A stretch of DNA of 64,000 nt from Prosopocoilus inquinatus (Eukaryota > Arthropoda > Insecta > Coleoptera > Lucanidae): contig CM069872.1 of assembly GCA_036172665.1 (NCBI GenBank), forward strand, positions 48,904,101 to 48,968,100, in the 5' to 3' direction. A program made the translations under genes and the position numbers. Numbering within the stretch: position 1 is the stretch's first letter; each line of letters starts with the position of its first letter. Shown piece by piece: positions 9,521-21,044 of the stretch. The notes beneath the pieces were generated by a model. The model was given only the letters and a program-made list of their open reading frames with translations, did not search any database and was not told the origin of the DNA.

Positions 9521-11340
9521 ATTAAAAATTCGGCGACGTCGTCTTCCGAATTAAAAAAATTAAAAGTAAAAAAAATACTAAAAAAGAAAAATTAGTTAAA
9601 ATGTAGCTTAACCAGTCTCAAGGTCAATCCAACTCAACAAAACTCTACTTGGCTTTAATCGTTTTAAAAATTTTTACATTTTTTTACTCTATTTTTTGCT
9701 GCGATTGAATACAAGCAAACAAGCAAGCAAGAAATAGAAAAAATAGAGTAAAAAAGGTTAAAAATTTTAAAACGGTTAAAGCGAAATAGAGTTCCGTTGA
9801 GTGACCTTGAGACTGGTTAAGGGAAGCTCGACCAATCTTAAGGTCAACCAAAATCGACTAACAACTCTGTTTAACACAACTCGACGACGTTGACGTGCAA
9901 ACTTCTGAATTAAAAAAAAAATTAAAAGTATAAGAATGTTAAAAATGAAAAATCAGTTAAAATCTAGCTTAACCCAACTCAACTGAACTCAGCCTAACTG
10001 TGTTCAACCCAAGCAAAAAAATCTTGAATGCAAAAAAATAAAATGTTAAAAATTTAAAAATGATTAAAGTTAAGCTCGACCAACCTAAAGGTCAAACAAA
10101 TATGACCTAACAACTAAACTCAACTCTTTTCAACACAAGTCGATGATGCTGACGTATAGCAAATCTTCTGGATTAAAAAAAAATTAAAAGTAAACAAATG
10201 TAAAATACGAAAAATCAGTTAATATGTAGCTTAACCAGTCTCAAGGTCAACCCAACTCAACTGAACTTAACCTAACTGCATTCGATGGAAGCAAAAAAAA
10301 TTAAATGCAGAAAAATGAATTTAAAAAAAGTTACAAATTAAAAAACGAGAACAATATCAAGGTCAACCAATCTCCACTCAGAACTCAGTTCGACTTAACT
10401 CATGTAAAAAACTTAAAAATTAAAAAAATTAAAAAAATAATTAAAATTGATAAAGCTTAAACTATTAAAGGAAAGCATTATAACTGTAATCAATCGAAGT
10501 AAAACATTTTGAATGCAAAAAAAATTAGAGTAAAATATGTACATATGTTAAAAATTTAAAATCGATTAAAGTTAAGCTCGGCCAATCTCAAGGTCAAACA
10601 AATTCGACCTAACAACTGAACTCAGCTCAACTAAAAAAATGGTAAAAATGAGAATTCAGTTAAAATCTAGCTTAACCAGTCTCAAGGTCAATCCAAGTCA
10701 ACTGAACTCAACCTAACTGCATTCAATCGAAGCAGAAAAAAAATAGAGTAAAAGATGTTCAAGCGAATCTCGACCAATCTCAAGGTCAACCGAAATCGAC
10801 CCAACAACAGAATCCAACTCGATTTAACTCAAGTAAAAAAGGTAAAAGTGAAAAATCAAAATGAATAAAAAATTAAAAAATATGTTAACAAAATTTGAAA
10901 GTAAAAATTGTTAAAATTTATGCATGGATTAAAAGGAAACTCAACAAATCTAAAAGGTCAATTCAATTGAACTCCAACTTATTCCTGCATTGTGTCATAT
11001 TGGACTCCATTCATCCCAAGTAAAACATAAAAAAATAGGAGTAGATTATATTAAAAAAATAAATAAATAAAAATGTTAAAATTTATACGTGGATTAAAAT
11101 GAAGCTCAACAAGCCTTAATGTCAAGGCATCTCATCTAACTTCATCGAAATCCCTTTTAACACATAAAAGATAAAAAATTGTGAGAAAAAATTAAAAGTA
11201 TAAAAATTAAAAAAAAAAAAAATAAGAATCGATCATTAAGATGAAGCTCAACCGATCTCGACCTCAACATAACCCAACTTAGAATTTCTATCCAACCCAA
11301 GCAAATATTAAAAAATTAAAAATGCCAAGAAACTAAAAAA
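9520..11340. repeat. Degenerate satellite carrying repeated TCAAGGTCA
   Basis: About ten diverged units alternate AGCTTAACCAGTCTCAAGG and AGCTCGACCAATCTCAAGG blocks with poly-A/AAAATT linkers and ACTCAACTCAAC stretches. TCAAGGTCA is exact on the plus strand at 9618, 10241, 10357, 10588, 10682 and 10780, and on the minus strand at 9802-9810. One-mismatch forms lie at 9838 and 10086. The linkers vary more than the motif blocks. Confidence 0.8.
9604..9822. repeat. Large palindrome inside the TCAAGGTCA satellite
   Basis: The left arm 9604-9699 runs from CTTAACCAGTCTCAAGG through TTTACTCTATTTTTT. It is matched in inverse by 9725-9822, which runs from AAAAAATAGAGTAAA to CCTTGAGACTGGTTAAG. The spacer is about 25 bp and contains CAAGCAAACAAGCAAGC. 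One unit of the satellite has evidently been inverted. Confidence 0.75.
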
Positions 11341-11359
11341 TCCGATAAATGTCAAACTT

Positions 11360-11474
11360 ATAGCGTTTTCCACTGATCGTACCCGTTGGCACTCAGTATA
11401 TCTCTACCTCGCTTTATCACATAAAGCTGAGCCGAGATGGAAATACACTTAGTGCAGCCAGTGGAAAACGCTAT
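11360..11474. mobile_element. MITE, ATAGCG family, copy 2
   Basis: Terminal arms TATAGCGTTTTCCACTG and CAGTGGAAAACGCTA are perfect inverses. The interior has CACTCAGTATATCTCTACCTC paired with an inverse-like GAGATGGAAATACACTTAGTG. The interior layout matches the copy at 4695-4818, although the outer arms have diverged. Confidence 0.75.
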
Positions 11475-11479
11475 TAGTT

Positions 11480-14370
11480 TTTTCTTATTTCAGAATTGTC
11501 ACTCACAGCCAAATAGAAATTAATTTGCCCAGTTTTGCAGTCGATCGCCAACCATTGTAGAAAAAAGAAAGCTAAACGATTACCAAAAGTAGTCTACTTG
11601 GTGATAAATCGCAACGGTTGGCAACACTTAATGGTTTTCAGGCGGGCGTCCTCTGCTGCACCCCCTAATACAAGTGGGCATGAGTACTCATATATTTTCT
11701 TTATTTTATTACTTTTTCTTTATTTTTGAAAAGGTGCGTTCCCTGTCGCATGCATTATTCATGATGTTTAGTTACACTTTGGCCCAATCTGTATATATTT
11801 AGTTAAATTATTTAAATAATTGTAACTAAATTAAATAATTTAAATAATTGTAAGTAAATTTACTTTCTCATTTCGAACGAACTTCTTGTCCTTCGTTAAA
11901 TTTTCATTACCTCTTACATCAGAGAGTGAGTTCCGGAAGACACGTGTTAAATACTCCAAATAAACACCAGCCCCCGGGTAAACACCAGCAGACGACGACT
12001 TGCATCATTCACGACGGCGACGGAAGACGTCGGTACGTGACGCCTGACGCTGATAGAAGGGGTGATATAAAGCGACGCTTGTTAACGTCGCCCGGTGCAT
12101 TTTTCCGGGCGAAATTTACGATATTTCGAATATGCATTATGTTTGCGTTGAATTTCGCGTGCCAGCCCTGAATTAAATAGATTTAAATACGTTACTGGCG
12201 GGCGTAAAAATTCGACGACGGTGCTGTTGTTAACTTTACGAGCCAGGCACGTCTTCCTGAACGTTTTCTCAGTCTCATACGTGTTTTATTTCGAGACTTC
12301 CTACGTACAGAGAGTTTGTTTAGTCGATATTTCAGGGCTCTGCGAGTGACATGTTTCGGTTCTTCAATTTTTTATTTGCTTCGAAGCAGGAAGTTCTATC
12401 AGAGACGGATTCTAATTCTCGGGTCGTCACGTGTAAAAAGTTCTCCGAGAGGAAGAAAAGAGGAAATTTTCTCATCAACTTATTTAATAATTAATTTCGA
12501 CTTACGAGTTTCATCGATTTGGTTGAAAGTTTTGGTTTCTTAGATCAAAATACAGTGTGTACAGAAATGATTGCAAAGGGTTTGAATTTTCCGCTCGCCG
12601 AATTCTTTTTAAAAGTTTGCCGAATCATCATCAGCAAGCTAAAAGATACAGGAAGGAATGTAATTGATTAGGGACAGCTGAAAGGTTTTATAACCCAGAT
12701 TGCGCGGGTTAGTTATAAGCACAGTCGGGGAAATTCCGGACATTCTTAGAAAGTATACGATTTTTTGCAAAGCTGCGGCAATTGATTGAACAAAATACAT
12801 GTTTTCGGTCGACTTTTTGATTACTAAGATGGCGTTCAACAAAGGGTGTGAGACGGCGGCCTCTAATCAAAGGGAATTTACGAGATTTATTGCCGAGCGA
12901 ACGTTTTCTTGCTGCTATGAAAACATAAAAATGAAATCGACTTCAAAACAGATTTGTTTAACGTCGCATGGAGCAATATTAAATAGGTTTACGCATTTAA
13001 TAAATTTTACGCTAAACTAATTGGTTTCAAATGCACATAAACTAATTAAAATTTTTTAAAAACAACTGCAACTATTTGTACAGTTTAAATAAAGAGAAAT
13101 TGGTACCTATTCTGTATCAAAAGCGTTAAATTTAAAGGGCCATTAAATTTTGTTGCTACGATAACAACCAATCACAGAACTATAATTTAAATTTTAAAGG
13201 ACCTCTAAATTTTAACAGCCAGTTAATAAATTACAGAACGCGCCACGTATTCCATTAGGATTTACAAAATTCATGTATTGAAGGACGTTGATGCTCGTCT
13301 GAAATGACATTAGCTTTGAATGTAACTTCTCCCCTCCCCCCACTCATTTCTTGTAAATCCGTCGCCTATGGTTGCGAAAGCGCGCTAAATTTAAACGCCC
13401 TGCATACCTGTTTCTCTGAAAAACAAAAAAAAGAAACTAGCTTTATTCAAGAATATTTTCATAAATTAGAACGTGTTGAATATAAGCCAAATATTTTCAT
13501 GCTTTCAAACTTTTGAGCAGAAACATTAGTTTATAGTGTTTTTTTGATTTAAAAAAGTTTCAGTTTCACAATTGTCACGCCAATCCTAAAATAAACTCAC
13601 CTCACTTCCCCCTCTTCACTTAAATTGCGTGTTTTGTTTGTTTGAAGTGAGGTGAACATTACTTTTTCGTTTACTTCCGCGGTTTCTATCGCTCTGTCAA
13701 TAGATAGACTTTGTGAGACCAACAACAGAATATAAAATCCACTGATTTCAATGTTGGTTTAAACCGATAAATAAAATTAGGCAAAGTGTGTTTCTTGAAG
13801 GACACTGAACTGCCTGTTACGTTTTCTCATAAATCCGACGCGGTCGTATCAAATGGAAAGGAGCAGAAGGGCTCGGGGCATTCCCAGAAATTATCGCGCC
13901 CGATAAATCTGAACAAATAGCGGAGGGACCGCGCTGACCTTGAGCGTTTTCTTTGTGGTATATGCCCGCTACGTGAGTTTGATAAATATGTGGGCTTAAA
14001 AGCGCACGAATATTAATTCTCGCAGATATTATCGTTTACGGCTCCCAAAGCGCCGATGGAAAGCCCGGCTTTGTTAATTTCCCCCACGAACCATTTCTTT
14101 GTCGTAATTAAAATTGTATTATTCCGGGCTAATCCTGGCGGCCGTTTCGGTACGCCGCCCCAGGCGAGCTTTGTTCTTAATATTCAACGAGCTTTCTTAC
14201 GAACAATATCCACGAATTAAACTGGGATAGTTCGTTTGAACGGTCTCGATTGTTAACTAGACACCCTCTCCATTTCTGAATTTCTGGTGGTCATCTTGGA
14301 ATAACAGTCTTCAAAAAAATCTAGGAAGCCTGGTGCAAATATTTCAACGAATCTGCGACACATGTTTATA
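11480..14370. other. Intergenic with CpG blocks, no gene supported
   Basis: It includes an A+T repeat of ATTATTTAAATAATTGTAA at 11800-11870 and a CpG-richer block at 11926-12180 with an 81-codon open frame that I do not recognise. A short inverted repeat, CTCACCTCACTTC / GAAGTGAGGTGA, lies at 13599-13656. Another CpG-rich block lies at about 13840-14220. None gives protein-level support. Confidence 0.45.
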
Positions 14371-14377
14371 TGAACTT

Positions 14378-15480
14378 TTTTCTTTATTTTGATCTGTGGA
14401 ATACGTTCCTGAAGTCGCGCCCTGTATTTTTATTACACCCTGTACATATAAGAAGGGAAAGTCCAGTCTAAATCGTGACTCCTTCAGCTCTAGAATATGC
14501 AACCCATCAATCAAAGCAGAAAGAGCTTTGTGTTTGCGGAACTTACCGCAAGCAGGGAAGTAGAATGGGTTGCCTAGTTCCGAAGTTTTAGGCGTCGCGT
14601 TTTAATTGATGAACACCATGTGTGGTCCTTATCGACAGCGCAAAAATATTTTATATGTTTTAATACATAGATTATCTCCGTCTTATCTAAAACAAATATA
14701 GGCGATAAAAATGACACGACGACGTTGAAATACGTACGATTTTATTTATTTTTTTTTTATTTCTTTATTTTGATCTGTATAATACGTTCCTCAAGTAGCG
14801 GCCTGTATTTCTATTACACCCTGTACATATAAGAAGGGAAAGTCCAGTCTAAATCGTGACTCCTGCAGCTTTAGAATATGCAACCCATCAATCAAAGCAG
14901 AAAGAGCTTTGTGTTTGCGGAACTTACCGAAAGCAGGGAAGTAGAATGGGTTGCCTAGTTCCGAAGTTTTAGGCGTCGCGTTTTAATTGATGAACACCAT
15001 GTGTGGTCCTTATCGACAGCCAAAAATATTTTATATGTTTATACATAGATTATCTCCGACTTATCTAGAACAAATATAGGCGATAAAAATGACACAACGA
15101 CGTTGAAATACGTACGATTTTATTTTATTTTTTTTTATTTCTTTATTTTAATCTGTAGAATACGTTCCTCAAGTAGCGGCCTGTATTTCTATTACACCCT
15201 GTACATATAAGAAGGGACTCCTGCAGCTCTAGAATATGCAACCCATCAATCAAAGCAGAAAGAACTTTGTGTTTACAGAAGCTACCAAAAGCAGGGAAGC
15301 AGAATGGGTTGCCTAGTTCCGAAGTTTTAGGCGTCGCGTTTTAATTGATGAACACCATGTGTGGTCCTTATCGACAGCGCAAAAATATTTTATATGTTTT
15401 AATACATAGATTATCTCTGTCTTATCTAGAACAAATATAGGCGATAAAAATGACACGACGACGTCGTAATACGTACGATT
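14378..15480. repeat. Tandem array, three units of about 360-380 bp
   Basis: Units begin near 14378, 14758 and 15130. Each contains CACCCTGTACATATAAGAAG, GCAACCCATCAATCAAAG, AGTTTTAGGCGTCGCG and GAACACCATGTGTGGTCC, and ends with AATACGTACGATTTT. Units 1 and 2 are nearly identical; unit 3 has lost about 20 bp after AAGAAGG. No coding frame is shared. Confidence 0.9.
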
Positions 15481-15484
15481 TTTA

Positions 15485-17040
15485 GTACTTGTGTGCTATT
15501 ATGAATAAAATTATAATTCGGCTAAAAATACGTTTATTTAAGTTTAATTAAGTATGACTTAACAATTATATTATTAGAACCCTTTTCTTTCACGTTCGCC
15601 CTTTAATCGCCCTTCGCGTGGTTCGACCTCAAAACTAACTGACTAAATGACCACCAACTCAGCTGCAATTAATCACAAAAATGATTCCGAGCTGATTACA
15701 AATCAATAACTACAATAATTCAATTCGCACGAGGAAAGCAACAAATTCCAGGAAAATTATTTTAAGGCCGACCTGGCCCGTCTTTTTCCAATCACGTTTC
15801 GTCTGCGGGCTGCGGATTATAAATATTAATTAAAATGGCACGATGAGGGCGGACGTGCGCTTAAATAAAAAGAGGGAGGGCATTAAACTGCTTAATTAAG
15901 TGGGCCAATTTTGTGTTATTCAATCGGTTTCATTGCAAACAAATTAGAGGTATAAAAACGCCTTAAGTGAGTCAGAAAGAGGAAGAAAATACAGGAAGCT
16001 TGAAGCTTTGAGGAAAGCGCAATTCAATAGCCGAAAGAAAAAGGAAAGAAAGAAATCTTATGTAAATACGGTAACTAAACTCTAAGTGAAGCGAAGTTTG
16101 GCTGACTTAGTTTCGCTTAACTTAGCTTAGCTTCGTTCGCAGTGACCGCCCGGCTTTAAAAAGGAATCAAGAAGCTTCTTGAAAAGCAATAACGACGTCA
16201 ACTATAATCTTTAATCAATTTAGTTTTAGTAATTTTCCAAGGAAGTGGATAATATTTTATCCAAAATTAAATTACTTGTTGCAAAATGATACAGGGAAAG
16301 GAAAATATTCAAGTTATGAATGTTAGTTGACATTGTTCTGTAAGTTTCCACCATGTCAAGCATCTCTGCGCCACAAACTCAATTACGAGACAAACAAACG
16401 TTTAATTATCGCCGAAAGTAAACGGAAACTTTGTTTAGCAAATATGATTAAATTCATCCGCAAAACACACTAACAAGATTAGTCGAACGTATGCGCGCGC
16501 CCCGAAGCCTAAAGCCCAAATCGTATTCACGACGATCATTTTTGGATTACTTAGCCGAAAACTCGTTACCGAAAGGCCGGAGATGAAGGATTAATTTCTT
16601 CTCCGGGCCATGGAAAGTGACGGTGGCCATTCGGGCGACCTTTGTTTGGGCCCCCACGCTAATGGATATATCCAGAGGTCCTTTATCCGATATTAAATTA
16701 AAACAAATACAAAGGAGGCTCGCGCTACATCGCCGTAATTTACATAAATTCTCTTGATTATAATACGTATAAACGCCGCTTTATAAAGGTAATTTATTCT
16801 GACAATTAACTTTGTAATAAATAACGGAATGTGTCGCAGTGTGGACAAAAGGTTTTAAGCAGTTATATAAATTATTATAACGTATTCTCGGCCGGCCGGT
16901 GCGTTCAGATCTAAATTAAATTAATTCTCCAACGGAAACAAAACAATATTTACCTAGACATTGTGATTTTGAGTCGATCTTTAAACAAAAACTAATAAGC
17001 AAAGCACCTCCTTAAAACAAAGATACGTTTCATAACTTTT
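15485..17040. other. Intergenic with CpG-rich islands
   Basis: CpG-enriched blocks at about 15770-15900 and 16490-16910 contain TAATTA/TTAATT cores. A GCGAAG/CTTCGC-rich partly palindromic stretch lies at 16075-16150. No open frame of interest was found. Confidence 0.45.
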
Positions 17041-17046
17041 TTATTC

Positions 17047-18010
17047 AACACTTCCAGTTTTAATAAAAATATAAAAGATAATAGTTGCAAAATATTTATT
17101 GTTTAACTATTTGAATTTCCCTCCCACATTCTGCTCGGGACGTTTCGTTTAGAATCGATTAGAAACGACATATTTGTTCTCAGCTACGAAACAGGATTAC
17201 ACCGATGTAAGTTGGGTGGCCTATACTAGGCTAAAACGTGCTTTAAATGAAATAGGAAATAGGAAAATAGATCGACTTTGAATATTTTAAGACGCATCAG
17301 TTTTAATGAAAAGATAAAATGATACTAGTTGTAGAATATTTATTGTTGAACTGTTTGAATTTCCCGCCAATATTCTGCTCGGGACGATTCGCTTGGAATC
17401 GATTAGAAACGTCGTATTTGTTCTCAACCGCGAAACAGGATTACACCAATGTAAGTTGGTTAGCCTATACTAGGCTAAAACGTGCATTAAATGGAATAGG
17501 ATATTGGAAAATAAGCGATTTTGATTATTTTAAGACGCATCAGCTTTAATGAAAAGATAGAAAGATATTAGTTGTAAAATATTTATTGTTGAACTGTTTG
17601 AATTTCCCGCCCATATTCTGTTTGGGATGATTCGTTTGGAATCGATTAGAAACGCCATATTTGTTCTCAGCCACGAAATAGGGTTACACCGATGTGAGTT
17701 GGGTGGCCTATACTAGGATAAAACGTGCTTTAAATGGAATAGGAAATTGGAAAATAGAGCGATTTTGATTATTTTAAGACATATCAGTTTTAATCAAAAG
17801 ATAAAATGTGTTAATTGTAAAATATTTATTGTTGAACTGTTTAAATTTCCCGCCCACATTCTGCTCGAGACGATTCGCTTGGAATCGATTAGAAACGTCA
17901 GCCACGAAACAGAAATACACTCATGTAAATTGGGTGGCCTATATTAAGCTAAAACGTGTTTTAAATGGAATAGGAAATAGGAAAATAGATCAATTTTGAT
18001 TACTTTAAGA
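17047..18010. repeat. Tandem array, four units of about 242 bp
   Basis: Units begin near 17047, 17289, 17531 and 17774. Shared blocks are AATATTTATTGTTGAACTG, GAATCGATTAGAAACG, GTAAGTTGG(G/T)T(G/A)GCC and TAGGCTAAAACGTG. Unit 4 lacks the TATTTGTTCTC segment. The short open frames here are frames through the repeat. Confidence 0.9.
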
Positions 18011-18014
18011 AAAT

Positions 18015-19230
18015 TCGTGTGCAAGGCATTTCCTACGTTTTTATTGGGTTCTCTCTCTTAAAAAAGATGATAAATTTGGTTTACAAAACACTTTCGAAAA
18101 TTTAAAATACAAAATTATAAAAAAAATCAAAAAGGTGAAATTCAATCCAAATTTGATCCAATATAATTCCGTAATTAAAAAAGAAATTAACAATTTTTCA
18201 ACGAAAACGAAAAGAATGAAATTTATTAAAACATTAACCGAAAATTTTATAAATAACGCAAAATAATTCAATTTAACAAAATAATTAAATATCTATGAGT
18301 TTATAGAGTTACATAAAACAAAACAAAGAAAAAGCGTTTTGGAGAGAGAAGGTCAAAACAAAAATAAGACTTGAGTTAAAAAATTTAAAAAAATTACTTT
18401 ATGCGTAAAATGAATTAAACTCACTAACGTTGACCTTTTGAAACTCAGTTAAAATCGCAGTTGAAAATCGGGCAAGAAATAATCGTACGCCTATGTCTTC
18501 GAGCTAGGTCAAGAAAAGGAAATTTCATTGGAACAAAAAAACAGAAGTGCAATCGAGCCTTTGCCGAAGTCGACAGGCCAAGAAAAGCGTTGTTTTCAAC
18601 GTCGCCATAAGTCGTATTATGGCTGAACGATAGAATTTGCCTGATTTTCTATGGTTTTGACACACAATTTATTGCTGCGTTTTCTTGGGGATCAACAGTT
18701 TAGTTTGTAAAAAGTCATTGAACGAGTGAGTTAAAGCTAGGTATGATTACTATCTACATAGCATTATTTTTTATTAAAAGGCCGCAATTCACGAACGGCG
18801 AGAGACCGGCATTTCAGAGGAGTGTATTCATAATGCCGTTGACAGTATTTGCACTAATCCTGACACGAACACAAGAATCGCTTTTTCGCCGAGCTCGTTT
18901 GTGTGTTGTTAATGATGGACGCCGCGTCGAACAATTGTTACAAATATTTCTAAATGTTTAATAGCGAGCGTTTGTTTGAATGTGATCCTCCACACATATG
19001 ATATTCGATTAGTCATTCCCGCAATGTTTACTGTCTACGATCATAGAAGCAAGTTCCGTAAGTTTTTTGTCTGTTATTTCATGAGCGCCGATTTTTTTTT
19101 GTGTCCTTTGTGCTGTCGGCGTACTGTGGTTAAAAATTTTGCACGTATTTTGCAAACAACCTGTATATTAAAATATTCAATACCTCTCACTCTTATGTTC
19201 TACAACACAGACTTCTTGCATAACTAATAT
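18015..19230. other. Upstream flank of the orphan gene, no feature supported
   Basis: Strongly A+T-rich to about 18420, then more mixed. Small open frames at 18743-18961 and 18976-19227 show no recognisable content. Confidence 0.45.
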
Positions 19231-19231
19231 T

Positions 19232-19238
19232 TATAAAA
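19232..19238 (+). promoter_or_regulatory. TATA-like box upstream of the orphan gene
   Basis: TATAAAA lies about 180 bp before the first upstream ATG and 310 bp before the main ATG. Spacing to the best initiator-like TCACT (19246) is too short, so it is only a candidate. Confidence 0.25.
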
Positions 19239-19414
19239 CATTTAAGTCACTGAAGTGCTTGCTCGGTCGCGTCCCATCGCGTCGCGTCGGGCGGTGGTTG
19301 ATTCGATAACACCCCTTCGATTTTTCATATGTTTCGATGTACAAATAACTGCGCGTCACGTCAAAATGACACTCATCTCGGTCCCTCGCGCCCTTGTTTC
19401 ATTACGGCGCGAAC

Positions 19415-19549
19415 ATGTCAAAAAAGTCAACGGGCAGATGCCACAGCGCGGACTCGATTTCTTCCTTCAGGGAGGCTCATAGCCCCGCCAGGTCTTCCGT
19501 TTCACCCTCTTCGACGAAGGGAGGTAAGGCGACGCACATTCCAAAATGA
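19415..19549 (+). CDS. 44-aa upstream ORF or alternative first coding exon
   Basis: The ATG has A at -3. The peptide is Ser/Arg-rich (starts MSKKSTGRCHSADS, later SPARSSVSPSSTKGG). Its TGA overlaps the ATG of the 483-codon ORF as ATGA. The ORF also contains a good splice donor, GGAG|GTAAGG, at 19523/19524; if used, the first 36 codons plus one base would join an exon elsewhere. I found no in-frame acceptor within the large ORF (the TTTTTTTAG near 20138 is in the wrong phase). Two readings fit: a translated uORF controlling the downstream ORF, or the coding start of a spliced isoform. Composition matches the neighbouring gene rather than the A+T-rich background. Confidence 0.4.
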   Translation: MSKKSTGRCHSADSISSFREAHSPARSSVSPSSTKGGKATHIPK

Positions 19550-20997
19550 CGTTTATCATTCTCGCCGCCGAATTTTTAGATTCGAGCGTCAATCAAGAAT
19601 GCACCTCGTCTTCGTCAATCGCCTCCCTGAACTACCCCCTAAGCGACGACTCCCCCCGGCGAAGCTCAGATGAATCAAACGCGAGCAGCGCCTATTTTAA
19701 TAACTTGGAGTACATACGCCAGAAATTCTCTTCGAATCTACAAGTCGAGGAGTCATACCTGTTCCGACCGATGTTTGCTTTCTTCGAGAACGACAGGTGG
19801 TCGCCTACGAGGAAGCCCCATTCAAGCAGAATACTCTCGAGCATCTGCACCCTGCACATCATCGAGGAAAAAGACGAGTGCACCTGCGAAAATTCGGGGG
19901 AAACCCCGAAGGACGAGGGGCGTTGTTCCACCGGAAACTCGCACAAAAACTACGACGGGGAAAACAGCAGAACCCCCAGGTTTTACGAGGTCCCCCCCAA
20001 GAGAATATGCACGCGACCTCAAACACCCCGTTTCGACGAATTCAAAAATAGGCGCAACCACAGCGAACAGCTTAGATTAAACCTGGACAGCCTAAGTTTA
20101 AAAGAACCGTCGTCCAATAGCTCTTCTTTTTTTAGCAAAAGCAAGCAGCGCACTCCTTCAAATTATAGCTCGGAAAGTAGCTTAAAAATCCATTTGCCGT
20201 CCAGTGTGGTCGAGGAGGCGAAACCGGAAATGCCGCCGGTTGAGCCGAAGATCATCATCTTGGATTCAGATCGGCCTCCGAAGAGGAAAACGAAAAGGAA
20301 AGATTGCGGGAAGGGCGACTGCTTCTCAGATTCTGAAGAGTCGGCGGGGGTCTTGAAGAAGTACTGCGAGTTTACGCCGGAAGTAAGCACGAATTCCACC
20401 CCGACGTACACGGTTTCGCCCGTCCTAACGGATAGGGCGAATCAGACAGATTCTTTTACCACCTGTTACTATCGAAACAGGATTTACTCCCAGACGGAAC
20501 TGGATGAGGTGGAGATCAAAACGGTCGAACCCGAACCGGAAGTTACGCCTGGAGACTGTTTTAAAACAGTCAACGACGAAGGCATGCAGAGTTTGAAGTC
20601 GCTGATTGTCGATTATGCCGAGGGCGTGAAAGTCACCAGGACGTTCCCGGATAACTTCCAGGACATCAAGGACGACAAGGTGACATCCTCCTTCAAAGAT
20701 AAAGGCACTGAGTTATTACGGGCCGCTTGCACATCATCCAAATCGCATTCAGTTACTCAAGAGCTTGCAAATTATGACGAGGCAGATTTGATTGAAAATA
20801 GGAAAAATCAAGCTACCGACCTGGATTATTACGCGATTGCTTCGACGAGCTTCGATGACGACGAGAATAACGAAGACGAGAACAGGGCCGGGCTTCAAGT
20901 TGAAGACATCCTCTTGGAAGAACACGATAAACTACACTGTTGCAGTTGCTTTAATTTCGGAAGGTTTATGCCTAAACTAACAATGTCCTCAAAATGA
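19546..20997 (+). CDS. Uncharacterised 483-aa Ser/acid-rich protein
   Basis: A single uninterrupted frame with G+C-rich codons in A+T-rich DNA, started by CCAAAATG (A at -3) and closed by TGA. Preceding in-frame TAA at 19524-19526 blocks an upstream extension. I do not recognise the family. Residues 1-50 are Ser-rich. Residues 50-110 (YFNNLEYIRQKF, then YLFRPMFAFFENDRW) look most ordered. Residues 244-252 (PPKRKTKRK) are a nuclear-localisation-like basic cluster, followed by SDSEES (a CK2-type acidic site). Residues 436-446 are acidic. The tail has HCCSCFNFGRFMP (464-476). No signal peptide or membrane span is evident; most of the chain looks disordered. A nuclear or cytoskeletal scaffold is possible but unproven. 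An ATTAAA polyadenylation signal follows 39 bp after the stop. It could also be the large exon of a gene with introns upstream. Confidence 0.8.
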   Translation: MTFIILAAEFLDSSVNQECTSSSSIASLNYPLSDDSPRRSSDESNASSAYFNNLEYIRQKFSSNLQVEESYLFRPMFAFFENDRWSPTRKPHSSRILSSICTLHIIEEKDECTCENSGETPKDEGRCSTGNSHKNYDGENSRTPRFYEVPPKRICTRPQTPRFDEFKNRRNHSEQLRLNLDSLSLKEPSSNSSSFFSKSKQRTPSNYSSESSLKIHLPSSVVEEAKPEMPPVEPKIIILDSDRPPKRKTKRKDCGKGDCFSDSEESAGVLKKYCEFTPEVSTNSTPTYTVSPVLTDRANQTDSFTTCYYRNRIYSQTELDEVEIKTVEPEPEVTPGDCFKTVNDEGMQSLKSLIVDYAEGVKVTRTFPDNFQDIKDDKVTSSFKDKGTELLRAACTSSKSHSVTQELANYDEADLIENRKNQATDLDYYAIASTSFDDDENNEDENRAGLQVEDILLEEHDKLHCCSCFNFGRFMPKLTMSSK

Positions 20998-21035
20998 GGG
21001 CGTTTTATTGTAAATATCATTTTCGCATTTCCTAT

Positions 21036-21041
21036 ATTAAA
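21036..21041 (+). terminator. ATTAAA polyadenylation signal
   Basis: ATTAAA lies 39 bp after the stop of the 483-codon ORF, embedded in TATATTAAATAAG. It is the only good hexamer variant close to the stop. Confidence 0.45.
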
Positions 21042-21044
21042 TAA

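Noticed and set aside
14378..15480. CRISPR-like direct repeats
   Set aside because: Units are about 370 bp with no alternating short repeat and unique spacer; this is eukaryotic tandem repeat. No array in the window has CRISPR geometry.
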